Shown one piece after another: positions 33,079 to 41,196 of a stretch of 64,000 nt of DNA. The stretch lies in contig CAVXJD010000005.1 in NCBI GenBank assembly GCA_963762085.1, forward strand, positions 226,241-290,240, in the 5' to 3' direction. This DNA comes from DASQGA01 sp963762085 (GTDB lineage Bacteria; Actinomycetota; Thermoleophilia; Gaiellales; Gaiellaceae). How positions within the stretch are numbered: the first letter of the stretch is position 1; each line of letters starts with the position of its first letter. The position numbers were made by a program, and so were the translations under genes. The notes beneath the pieces are model-generated. The model made no database searches. It saw only the letters and a program-made list of their open reading frames with translations, and was not told the DNA's origin.

Positions 33079-33216
33079 CTAGAGGACGAAGGCGAAGAGC
33101 AGGACCAGCCCGGCCAGGAGCGCCGCGAGGATGGCGAAGGTGAGGAAGGCCCAGGGATTCGCGCTGATGCCATTGTCCTCGTCCCAACGGGTCACGGTTT
33201 TGCGGGGCCTGGCCAC
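33079..33216 (-). CDS. Putative 45-residue single-pass membrane protein
   Basis: A GTG at 33216 opens a 45-codon frame: a basic start (ARPRKTVTRWDEDNG), a short polar turn (ISANPW) and one long hydrophobic helix AFLTFAILAALLAGLVLLFA ending FVL. TAGGCT lies 6 nt before the GTG, the leaderless spacing seen for several genes here. The basic N-terminus predicts that the head is cytoplasmic. It is a convincing small membrane protein by shape. The function is unknown. Confidence 0.6.
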   Translation of the reverse strand: MARPRKTVTRWDEDNGISANPWAFLTFAILAALLAGLVLLFAFVL

Positions 33217-33233
33217 CGCGGAAGCCTAGCCTT

Positions 33234-33398
33234 AGATGGTTGATCGGTAATTCGCATGCCCGTGGGGAGGGGCCAGACCAAGCCAGGGTGCGCCATCGCC
33301 CGCAGGCAAGGCTAGAAGCCTTGACAAGGGCGAGGGTGCGGCCTGGCGCCGTGTCTGGGCCGCCATCCGCGGGTGTGGCAGTTGCCGATTAACCATCT
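33234..33398. ncRNA. 165-nt rod-like imperfect inverted repeat (ncRNA or MITE-like element)
   Basis: The ends AGATGGTTGATCGG (33234-33247) and CCGATTAACCATCT (33385-33398) pair over 14 bp with one G-U. Further pairs continue inward: CCCGTGG with CCGCGGG, GGCCAGAC with GTCTGGGCC (one bulge), GCCAGG with CCTGGC, CGCCC with GGGCG, and a tip AAGGCT-AGA-AGCCTT. The whole 165 nt therefore folds back on itself. It begins directly at the stop of the HTH/Clp-N gene. A 6S-like regulatory RNA, a long terminator or a miniature inverted-repeat element are all possible. It matches no RNA family that I can name. Confidence 0.5.
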
Positions 33399-34100
33399 CT
33401 AGTCGACGGCGAGTCGCTGACGGGCGAGAGCGGCCTCGACCGCTTCTTCCACGTCGATCGGGACGACCCCGAGCGCACCGAGAACCCCTATGGCGCCCCC
33501 CTGGGCGTCGCGGAGCAAGCCGAGGAGCACGTGCTCGACGCCCAGCGACCTATCGCCCCGCGCCGACGCTTCGCGAACCGCCTGCTGCAGCGCTTCCTGC
33601 GCCCGGGGGGAGACCGGAGCAAGCTCGCCGCTTTCGAGCCCTTCGCCGTCGAGATCGGGCTGGCCGTAGAGCCGGCGCACCTGGCGGCGCGCGGCGCTGT
33701 ACGAGAGACCTGCGGCCTCGAGCGCTCGCACGGCGGGCCCGCGATCGTCGCGCAGCAGAGCGAGGAGGAGATGCTCGGGCCCCACGGATCCGTGCTCCAT
33801 CGCCGCCGCCTCCTGCCTGGCGACGTAGATGGTCTCGCGCACCTGATCACGTGCCCGTGCCTTTCGCGGCTCGGATGGCTCATTACCGCGCAGCCGGGCC
33901 GAGTAGCGCTTGTGCACGGCCTGTCGGCTCACGCCGAGAAGCCGCGCGATGTCGGTCCAGGTGCGGCCCCGACGGAGCGCATTCGCCACGTGCTGTTCCT
34001 CGAGCGAGTCCAGGTGCGGACGAAGGGCGGCAACCGCCTTCAGACCCTCCTCCGGGTCCTCCAGACGCGCAGCACGCTGCGCTAGCTCGAGCGGACGCAT
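33399..34100 (-). CDS. HTH protein with two Clp-N repeats, probable regulator
   Basis: About 233 residues from ATG 34100 (G-rich ribosome-binding site; the frame is open to 34145). Residues about 40-75 hold a sigma-region-4-like helix-turn-helix (RRGRTWTDIARLLGVSRQAV). Then come two Clp N-terminal repeats, the first around VARQEAAAMEHGSVGPEHLL and the second around PRAQEALQQAVREASARGDR with GVEHVLLGLLRD. There is no AAA+ domain, so it is not a Clp ATPase. Clp-N repeats bind peptides or substrates in ClpA/C. It diverges from the peptide operon, so a peptide-sensing regulator is an attractive inference. Confidence 0.82.
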   Translation of the reverse strand: MRPLELAQRAARLEDPEEGLKAVAALRPHLDSLEEQHVANALRRGRTWTDIARLLGVSRQAVHKRYSARLRGNEPSEPRKARARDQVRETIYVARQEAAAMEHGSVGPEHLLLALLRDDRGPAVRALEAAGLSYSAARRQVRRLYGQPDLDGEGLESGELAPVSPRAQEALQQAVREASARGDRSLGVEHVLLGLLRDAQGGAIGVLGALGVVPIDVEEAVEAALARQRLAVD

Positions 34101-34216
34101 TCCCCCCCATCCCGCCTTCTCTACCCCGGAACCCCCGGTTGTCAACCCGGATTGACGGACGAGCTTTCACGGTTGACATGCGTTCCGGGCCCGGCCGATC
34201 GGGAACCCGGCTGGCA
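34101..34216. promoter_or_regulatory. Divergent promoter region of the peptide locus
   Basis: The palindrome GGTTGTCAACC (34137-34147) overlaps TTGACA on the minus strand (34145-34140), a -35 candidate for the HTH/Clp-N gene. On the plus strand TTGACA recurs at 34173-34178, within the half-site GGTTGAC (34171-34177) that repeats half of the palindrome. The arrangement fits one regulator controlling both directions. -10 boxes are not clear. Confidence 0.45.
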
Positions 34217-34420
34217 ATGAAGCTCTCGAAGGTCATCTCGAAGACGCTCCGCCGTGAAGGCAAGGCCGCTCAGGTGGCAGGCCGGATCGACGCCGCGATC
34301 GCCGCCAACGTCAACGAGTCGGGAACGACTCGCACGCGCACCAAGACGCGCCAGCGAATCGTTCAGCGCTCCGGGCGGACGGTGGTCTCGGAGCAGCGGA
34401 TCGAGAACGACCGGAGCTGA
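34217..34420 (+). CDS. Small basic protein at the head of the peptide operon
   Basis: A 67-residue protein from ATG 34217. It begins MKLSKVISKTLRREGKAAQV, has an Ala-rich helix (AGRIDAAIAANVNES) and ends in an Arg/Thr/Gln-rich segment (RTRTKTRQRIVQRSGRTVVS). There is no signal peptide and no membrane helix. It stands 25 bp before the first of three related peptides and on the same strand, so it is probably in the same operon. The IAANV stretch weakly echoes the AAVAANV stretch of the peptides, but overall they are different. Function unknown. Confidence 0.65.
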   Translation: MKLSKVISKTLRREGKAAQVAGRIDAAIAANVNESGTTRTRTKTRQRIVQRSGRTVVSEQRIENDRS

Positions 34421-34445
34421 CATCGAAACGAAGGGAGAACATCGC

Positions 34446-34655
34446 ATGGCCGAGTCAAACGAATACCGCCCAGTCACCCGCGAAGAGCTCGCGGAGCTGG
34501 CAGGCGAGGAGCTTCCCGAGCGCGCCGCCATGTCGCTCGTGAACGCGAACATCGCGATCCCGGTGAACGCCGCGGTCGCAGCGAACGTCCTGTCGGATGG
34601 CGCCATCGCCTATGCCGACGCGACGCAGCAGACCCCGATCGACCAGAGCAACTAG
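34446..34655 (+). CDS. RiPP-precursor-like peptide 1 (69 residues)
   Basis: The first of three tandem paralogous peptides. It has an acidic N-terminus (MAESNEYRPVTREELAELAG), the block EELPERAAMSL, then VNANIAIPVNAAVAANVLSD and a C-terminus ending IDQSN. The first half looks like a leader: it is charged and helical and ends in a LPERAAMS block similar in style to actinobacterial precursor leaders. The second half is small-residue and Asn-rich, like a core. GGGAGAA precedes the ATG. There is no Cys and little Ser/Thr, so lanthionine chemistry is unlikely. It lies upstream of an RRE/M50 protease. Confidence 0.75.
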   Translation: MAESNEYRPVTREELAELAGEELPERAAMSLVNANIAIPVNAAVAANVLSDGAIAYADATQQTPIDQSN

Positions 34656-34666
34656 GAGGTTCCCGA

Positions 34667-34876
34667 ATGACTGAGACACCCGAGTACCGCTCACTTACAC
34701 GCGAGGAGCTCAACACCCTCGCAGGCGAGGAGCTCCCCGAGCGGGCAGCGATGTCGCTGATCAATGCGAACCTCGCCGCCCCTGTCAACGCCGCCGTGGC
34801 GCTCAACGTCGCCTCGGACAACTCGGTCGCGTATGCGAACGCCGAGCAGACGGCCGACATCACACAGAGCAACTAG
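34667..34876 (+). CDS. RiPP-precursor-like peptide 2 (69 residues)
   Basis: The second paralogue, 11 bp after the first, with AGGAGG 7 nt before its ATG. It keeps the leader-like TREELNTLAGEELPERAAMS, then INANLAAPVNAAVALNVASD and a C-terminus ending ITQSN. Compared with copy 1 the changes concentrate in aliphatic exchanges (V/I/L) and at the sites NS versus GA after SD. Such conservative variation in a tandem family points to selection on both halves. Confidence 0.75.
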   Translation: MTETPEYRSLTREELNTLAGEELPERAAMSLINANLAAPVNAAVALNVASDNSVAYANAEQTADITQSN

Positions 34877-34887
34877 GAGGATCGACA

Positions 34888-35088
34888 ATGGGTGAATTCC
34901 GCAAGCTCTCACGTGAAGAGCTGAACGAGATCGCGGGCGAGGAGCTGCCCGAGCGGGCAGCGATGTCGCTCATCAACGCCAACGTCGCGGCTCCGATCAA
35001 CGCCGCCGTTGCCGCCAACGTCCTCTCCGACAACTCGCTTGCGTATGCGAATGCCGAGCAGGACGTCACGATCGACCAGAGCAACTAG
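34888..35088 (+). CDS. RiPP-precursor-like peptide 3 (66 residues)
   Basis: The third paralogue, 11 bp after the second, again with AGGAGG 7 nt before the ATG. It has a shorter N-terminus (MGEFRKLSREELNEIAG), the same EELPERAAMSL block, INANVAAPINAAVAANVLSD, NSLAYANAEQ and the end IDQSN. Its stop is followed after 23 bp by a 12-bp stem-loop and then by the RRE/M50 gene. The protease frame is continuous with this peptide's frame after the TAG, but readthrough is not needed because a ribosome-binding site follows. Confidence 0.75.
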   Translation: MGEFRKLSREELNEIAGEELPERAAMSLINANVAAPINAAVAANVLSDNSLAYANAEQDVTIDQSN

Positions 35089-35111
35089 GCACTCGATCGT
35101 TCCGCTGGACT

Positions 35112-35139
35112 CGGAGGGGCGGCCGCAGCCGCCCCTCCG
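35112..35139 (+). terminator. 12-bp perfect stem-loop between peptides and protease gene
   Basis: CGGAGGGGCGGC (35112-35123) and its exact complement (35128-35139) enclose the tetraloop CGCA. No U-tract follows. It probably acts as a partial terminator or RNA-processing barrier, making the peptides more abundant than the downstream protease, as is common for precursor genes. Confidence 0.75.
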
Positions 35140-35166
35140 TCTCCGTGGAACAAGGAGGCACGAGTC

Positions 35167-36918
35167 ATAGCCACCACAGGGGAAGAGCAGACCACCGAGC
35201 GCCTCGAGACTGGCGAACCGCCCAGCGGGAACGGGGCCGGCCCAGCGAAGCTCGCCGACGGCGTCGAGCTCGCCGGCGAATACAAGGATTCGGGCTTTCG
35301 CGAGCCGCCGTCGATCGCCCGCCGCGCCGACGGTCAAATCATCCAGCTGCCCGAGCTGCTCTACATGATCGCCGAGGAGCTCGACGGAAGCTCCTCCTAC
35401 GACGAGGTTGCAGCCCGTGTCAGCGAGCGGTTCGGTCGTGGGCTCGCCGGCGAGGACGTCGAGATGCTGGTCGACAAGCAGCTCCGTCCGCTGGGAGTGG
35501 CGGCTCAGGCCGACGGCTCGAGCCCGACGCTCGAGAAGGCCGATCCGCTCTTGGGGCTCAAGTTCCGCGCCGCGCTCGTTCCGGCCGGTGTCGTCCGCCG
35601 TGTGACGACACTCTTCTACCCGTTCTTCTTCCCGGTCTCGATCGTGCTCGTGCTCGCCGCCGTCGTCGCCGCCGACATCTGGCTCTTCTTCGTCCACGGG
35701 ATCGCACAGAGTGCCCGCGAGCTCGCCTACAACCCACTGCTCCTGCTCATGGTCTTTGGGCTCGTCGTCCTCGCGACGGCGCTCCACGAGATCGGCCATG
35801 CGACCGCCACGCGCTACGGGGGCGCCCGCCCAGGGGTCATGGGCGCCGGTGTCTACATCGTCTGGCCGGCGTTCTACACGGACGTGACCGACGCCTATCG
35901 CCTCGGTCGCTGGGGACGGGTTCGGGTCGATGTCGGAGGGATCTTTTTCAACGGCCTCTTCGCGCTGGCCACGCTGGGCGCGTATTTCCTCACCGATTTT
36001 GAGCCGCTGCTCCTGCTCGTTCTCGTCCAGCACTTCCAGGTGTTGCAACAGCTCCTGCCGCTGCTCCGCCTCGACGGCTATTACATCCTGAGCGACCTCA
36101 CCGGCGTGCCCGACCTCTTTTCGCGGCTCCGCCCCACCCTCGCGAGCCTGATCCCGGGCCGCGGCGCGAGCGACAAGGTCAAGGAGCTGAAGCCGTGGGT
36201 GCGCTGGGTCATCACCGGCTGGGTCTTCCTGCTCGTCCCGTTCCTCCTCTTCGTGTTCGGAATGATGCTCTTCAACGCACCTCGCATCCTCGCGACCGCC
36301 TGGGACTCGTTTCTCGTGCAGCTCGACAAGGCGGATGCCGCCTTCTCCGACGGGCAGACCGCCACCGGGATCGTGAGCGGCCTCCAGATGACCGCGCTGG
36401 TGCTCCCGGCTCTCGGGGCCGTCTACTCGTTCTCACGGGCTGGCTCGCTGGGGCTCCGGGGAGGCTGGCGCTGGGCTGGCGACAGCTGGGGGCGTCGCGG
36501 GACCGTCGTCCTCGGCACGGCCGGGTTCGTTGCGCTCCTGGCGTTCATCTGGTGGCCGAACGGCGACTACAAGCCCATCCAGCCCGGCGAGCGCGGCACG
36601 GTCCAGGGCGCCGTCCAGCAGTACCGAACCGTCAGCAGCGGCCGGCCCGGGCTTTCGCCGGAGCGCGAGCAGGAGCTTGGAGGCGCGCCCCCGCTCCACG
36701 GGACGATCGCTCCGGACGAGGACCCGACCGAGGCTCCCGTTCCCACCCAGACGACCGAGACCGGCTCGTCGGAGACCGGGACAGCTCCCTCGGTGACGTC
36801 GACCACCTCTACGAGCCCCAGTGAGACGAGCACGACCCCCTCGGAGACGGCCACCACCGAAACGACGACCACGACCACAACCACAACCACGACCACGGAG
36901 ACGACTACGACACCATGA
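35167..36918 (+). CDS. PqqD-like RRE fused to M50 site-2-type metalloprotease
   Basis: About 583 residues if translation starts at ATA 35167, which has AAGGAGG 8 nt upstream; the first ATG (35365) would cut the N-terminal domain in half. Residues about 38-115 look like a PqqD-type RRE (PPSIARRADGQIIQLPELLY, YDEVAARVSERFGRGLAGED, KQLRPLGV), which binds leader peptides. Membrane helices follow, with the zinc motif HEIGH (His207, Glu208, His211) and RLDGYYIL (Asp303). The last 65 residues are Thr/Glu/Ser/Pro-rich (TTTTTETTTTP). Similar M50 proteins (YydH, SkfC) process exported peptides. It is coupled to the next gene. Confidence 0.85.
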   Translation: MATTGEEQTTERLETGEPPSGNGAGPAKLADGVELAGEYKDSGFREPPSIARRADGQIIQLPELLYMIAEELDGSSSYDEVAARVSERFGRGLAGEDVEMLVDKQLRPLGVAAQADGSSPTLEKADPLLGLKFRAALVPAGVVRRVTTLFYPFFFPVSIVLVLAAVVAADIWLFFVHGIAQSARELAYNPLLLLMVFGLVVLATALHEIGHATATRYGGARPGVMGAGVYIVWPAFYTDVTDAYRLGRWGRVRVDVGGIFFNGLFALATLGAYFLTDFEPLLLLVLVQHFQVLQQLLPLLRLDGYYILSDLTGVPDLFSRLRPTLASLIPGRGASDKVKELKPWVRWVITGWVFLLVPFLLFVFGMMLFNAPRILATAWDSFLVQLDKADAAFSDGQTATGIVSGLQMTALVLPALGAVYSFSRAGSLGLRGGWRWAGDSWGRRGTVVLGTAGFVALLAFIWWPNGDYKPIQPGERGTVQGAVQQYRTVSSGRPGLSPEREQELGGAPPLHGTIAPDEDPTEAPVPTQTTETGSSETGTAPSVTSTTSTSPSETSTTPSETATTETTTTTTTTTTTTETTTTP

Positions 36919-37640
36919 GAAAACTCACGCGCATCATTCTGCTCGCCGCGGTTCTCCTCTCTGTCGCGGCCGCCCCCTCCCCGGCCCTCGCCGCCGACGA
37001 CACAGCCGTCGCGGTCAACCTCAGGGACGGCGCCGAGGTCATTCGCTTCTCGTTCAACATCCGCCAGACCCTGAGCGAGGTCGTCGACAACAGCAACGCG
37101 GCCGTCGCGTTCGCGAGCTGCGAGGACTGTCGGACGATCGCTTTGTCGATCCAGGTGATCCTGGTCCTCAGCAATCCCGACACTGTGACCCCCGAGAACC
37201 TCGCGCTGGCGATCAACCAGGACTGCATATCGTGCGAGACGCTCGCCTCCGCGTACCAGTTCGTGCTCGGAACCGGTGGCCACGTCCGCTTCACGGCCGA
37301 GGGCCGGCAGAGGCTCGCTGCGCTCCGGAAGGAGCTGCTCGAGCTCATCAACTCGGGGCTCCCGATCGAAGAGCTTCAGGCGAGGATCGACGAGCTGATG
37401 GACGAGCTTCGCGACATTCTGCAAAACGATCTCGTGCCGGTGGACGCCCAGGGCACAGAGTCCCAGCACGCCACCGACATGGATACGGCCGAGGAGCCGG
37501 CCCAGACCGGTCCGACTGCGACGTCGTCCGGCGTGACAACATCCACGGAGACTGCTCCGACGGAGACCGAGCCCCCGACCGAGACCGCCACGACCGAGAC
37601 GACTCCGACCGACACCGGTACGACAACCACAACGCCGTGA
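36915..37640 (+). CDS. Secreted protein with two Cys-x-x-Cys pairs and Thr-rich tail
   Basis: A 241-residue protein whose ATG overlaps the protease stop by 4 bp. It has a signal peptide (RIILLAAVLLSVAAAPSPAL then AADD) and a conserved-looking core with paired cysteines in FASCEDCRTIALSIQVILVL and DCISCETLASAYQFVLGTGG. A coiled-coil-like segment follows (EELQARIDELMDELRDI), then a Thr/Pro/Glu-rich tail very similar in composition to that of the protease. The matching tails suggest that both are exposed outside. The CxxC pairs could form disulfides or bind metal. Function unknown; I infer a partner of the protease. Confidence 0.8.
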   Translation: MRKLTRIILLAAVLLSVAAAPSPALAADDTAVAVNLRDGAEVIRFSFNIRQTLSEVVDNSNAAVAFASCEDCRTIALSIQVILVLSNPDTVTPENLALAINQDCISCETLASAYQFVLGTGGHVRFTAEGRQRLAALRKELLELINSGLPIEELQARIDELMDELRDILQNDLVPVDAQGTESQHATDMDTAEEPAQTGPTATSSGVTTSTETAPTETEPPTETATTETTPTDTGTTTTTP

Positions 37641-38467
37641 GCAGACCGGCGGCGACCCTGTTCGCGGCGTTCCTGGCGCTCGCGCTCACGGCCTGCGGCG
37701 GAGGCTCCTCCGGACCGACCGGGGCCCTCCAGGAGACGTCGGACAAGCTCGGCGACATCAGGAGCGGAGACCTCACGCTTCGCATGCACGTCGAGGGAGG
37801 CGGCAAGCAAGCAGGATTCGAACTCCAGGGTCGGTTCGCGCTCGCGGACGAGGGCGAGCTTCCGGTCGCGGACCTCGACTACACGCAGATCGCCGGCGAC
37901 AAGGAAGAGACGGTGAGGCTCATCTCGACAGGCGAGAAGGCCTTCGTGGCAATTGGCAACGACGTCTACGAGTTGCCGGAGAAGCAGACGGCCAGCCTGC
38001 GCTCCGCGGGCGGTCAGGTCTCCGGCGATTCGGGGCTCGGGTCGCTCGACATCGGCGGCTGGCTCATCCAGCCGAGGCTGTCCGACGGCGGCGAGGTCGG
38101 TGGCGCCGAGACCGATCGCATCCAGGCTGACCTCGATGTCGTTCGAGCCGCGAACGACATCCTCGCGCTCATCGCAGGGCTCGACGGCAGGCAAGCCACC
38201 CAGCTCGAAGGCAGAAACGCCGAGCAGCTTCGCGCCGCCACCAAGTCTGCGACCATCGAAGTCCACACGGGGAAGGACGACCGGCTCCTCCGCCGCCTGG
38301 TCATCGAGGCGAGACTCGGAGCCGACGTCCCGGCCAAGCTCCGCGACCAGCTCGGAGGCCTCGCCAATGCCCGCTTCACCTTCGAGCTCGCGATCGCCGA
38401 TCCGAACGAGGACGTCGAGGTACAGGAGCCGGAGGGGGCGAAGCCGCTGCCGAGCTCGTCGTCCTGA
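37637..38467 (+). CDS. Lipoprotein, LppX/LolA-like fold possible
   Basis: A 276-residue lipoprotein from GTG 37637, overlapping the previous stop by 4 bp. The signal peptide ends in the lipobox LTAC followed by GGG, so the mature protein is lipidated at Cys. The body has a LppX/LprG-like pattern (ALQETSDKLGDIRSGDLTLR, FELQGRFALAD, LISTGEKAFVAIGNDVYELP), typical of half-barrel lipoproteins that bind lipid-like ligands. It is the last gene of the peptide operon. Carrier or immunity roles are inference only. Confidence 0.8.
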   Translation: MSRPAATLFAAFLALALTACGGGSSGPTGALQETSDKLGDIRSGDLTLRMHVEGGGKQAGFELQGRFALADEGELPVADLDYTQIAGDKEETVRLISTGEKAFVAIGNDVYELPEKQTASLRSAGGQVSGDSGLGSLDIGGWLIQPRLSDGGEVGGAETDRIQADLDVVRAANDILALIAGLDGRQATQLEGRNAEQLRAATKSATIEVHTGKDDRLLRRLVIEARLGADVPAKLRDQLGGLANARFTFELAIADPNEDVEVQEPEGAKPLPSSSS

Positions 38468-38480
38468 GCCCTCAAACCCT

Positions 38481-39854
38481 CTAGGGCTCGGTATGGACGA
38501 TGACGTCGGCTATGTCCGGGTAGGCCCGCCTGATGCGCTCCTCGACATCGCTGGCATGCGCGTGAGCCTCAGATAGAGCCTGGCCCGGGGCCATCCCTAG
38601 CGTCAGGAAGGCGACCAACCCCCCGTCGGTCTGGTAGAGCCGAAGCTCACGCGGCGGCCGGCCCGTCTCGTCCTCGACGATCCGCTTGACGCGCGCCGCC
38701 TCCGCCTCGACGTCTCCGGCCGGCAAGGGCCGCCCCTCGGCCTCGGCTGCGAGAGGTTCGAGGTGCGTCTGCACCCGGTCGATTTCGGGCACAGCCTGGA
38801 GCACTGCTTCCTCGAGCTCGGTCGCCGCATCGTGGGCTTCGCCGAGCGAGAGAGCGCCAGGCAGCTTCAGATGGAGGGACAGCTCGGTTCGATCGCCGAC
38901 CCGGAGAAGCGCGATGTTGTGGATCTCGCGCACGTTCGGAACGTGGAGGGCCGCGGCAAGCGCACGCTCGGTGAGCGCTGCATCCGCCCCGCGGGGCTCG
39001 ACGTGAACGACCACGTCCGCGCCCGGCACGGCCTCCTCGACCGCGCTCTCGACCACGTCCGCTATGGCGTGTGCCTGCTCGAGGACAGCCGCCGGCGGCA
39101 CGCCGATAACCACGTCGGCGAAGTGGCGGCCGGCTGCGCGCCTCATCCTGATCCGCCGCAGCTCAACCTTGGGCTCGATCCCCTCGATCGCCTCCCGCGC
39201 ACGTGCCTCCGCCGCGGCCGGCACGCGGTCCATGAGCACGTCGACGTTCTGCCGGATCAACCGAGTTGCTCCCGCGAGGACGAGCACGGCGACGAAGAGC
39301 GCGGCGGCGGCGTCCGCTTCGGGAGTCCCGGCCCGCGCGCCGATGAGGCCGAGCAGCACGGCCAGCGAGCCACCGAGGTCGCTCAGGAAGTGCACTGCGT
39401 TGGCGGTAAACGCAGGGCTCTCATACCGGCGGCCGGCTCGAAAGGAGATGCGCGCGCGGGTGGCATCGATCACGATCACGATCCCGATCACGACGAAGGC
39501 CCACCAGGCCGCATCGACCTCGTGGCTCTCGCCGATGAGGCGCGACACCGCCAGGCCGGCGATAACGAGGCTTGCGATCACCAGGATCGTCGCCTCGGCG
39601 AGAGCGGCCAGGTGCTCGGCCTTCCCATGGCCGTAGGAGTGACTTTGGTCGGCGGGACGCACGGCCACCCCCACCGCGAAGAACGTCAGGAGCGCGGCCA
39701 CGAGGTCGGTGCCCGAATGGGCCGCTTCGGACAGAAGGCCGAGACTGCCCGTGACGAGCCCGGTGCCGAGCTTCAGGGCGATCAGGGCGACCGCGGCCAC
39801 CACGGACGCGAGCGCGGTCCTTCGCTGGGGCGTCACACGCGAAAGGTAGAGCAC
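38481..39854 (-). CDS. Cation diffusion facilitator transporter
   Basis: A 457-residue CDF with six hydrophobic helices and the metal-site motifs SEAAHSGTDLV in TM2 and HFLSDLGGS in TM5. After the YESPAF region come two tandem cytoplasmic ZT-dimer-type domains (RMRRAAGRHFADVVIGVPP and NIALLRVGDRTELSLHLKLP), then a third partial ferredoxin-like unit, making the C-terminus longer than in a standard 300-residue CDF. It exports Zn, Co, Fe or Mn by proton antiport by family knowledge. The start is GTG 39854 or GTG 39836. Confidence 0.93.
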   Translation of the reverse strand: MLYLSRVTPQRRTALASVVAAVALIALKLGTGLVTGSLGLLSEAAHSGTDLVAALLTFFAVGVAVRPADQSHSYGHGKAEHLAALAEATILVIASLVIAGLAVSRLIGESHEVDAAWWAFVVIGIVIVIDATRARISFRAGRRYESPAFTANAVHFLSDLGGSLAVLLGLIGARAGTPEADAAAALFVAVLVLAGATRLIRQNVDVLMDRVPAAAEARAREAIEGIEPKVELRRIRMRRAAGRHFADVVIGVPPAAVLEQAHAIADVVESAVEEAVPGADVVVHVEPRGADAALTERALAAALHVPNVREIHNIALLRVGDRTELSLHLKLPGALSLGEAHDAATELEEAVLQAVPEIDRVQTHLEPLAAEAEGRPLPAGDVEAEAARVKRIVEDETGRPPRELRLYQTDGGLVAFLTLGMAPGQALSEAHAHASDVEERIRRAYPDIADVIVHTEP

Positions 39855-39877
39855 CCGGCGTCGGTATCCTGATTTCT

Positions 39878-40060
39878 ATGGCCCAGTCCCCCGAGCCACA
39901 GGCCTTCGAGGTCGACTGCCCGCACTGCAAGAAGAGCTTCACAGCGGAGCTCATGCGCGGTGCCGCAGGGCGACACCACGGGTTCAAGTGCCCGCACTGT
40001 CGGCTCTTCGTCGCCTACGAGCGTGCGGACGAGCAGGAGCGCATCGAACCGCAGCAGTAG
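39878..40060 (+). CDS. Small zinc-ribbon protein
   Basis: A 60-residue protein with two Cys pairs, DCPHCKKSF and KCPHCRLF, spaced by about 28 residues, typical of a zinc ribbon. The start ATG 39878 is preceded by TATCCT at 7 nt, so the mRNA is probably leaderless. It lies in a short gap between CDF and rpoD. Its function is unknown. Zinc-ribbon proteins of this size often bind nucleic acid or act as assembly factors. Confidence 0.75.
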   Translation: MAQSPEPQAFEVDCPHCKKSFTAELMRGAAGRHHGFKCPHCRLFVAYERADEQERIEPQQ

Positions 40061-40095
40061 TCAGTTGGCCCGCGCCCCGGGCCAGCCGTTCTTCG

Positions 40096-41196
<1,101 letters not shown>

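Noticed and set aside
35086..35169. Readthrough fusion of peptide 3 with the protease at the TAG
   Set aside because: The frames are continuous, but a good ribosome-binding site and a stem-loop lie between them, so separate translation is simpler.
36821..38467. A 548-residue frame spanning the secreted protein and lipoprotein
   Set aside because: Only its last half is the lipoprotein; the first half overlaps the real secreted protein in another frame.
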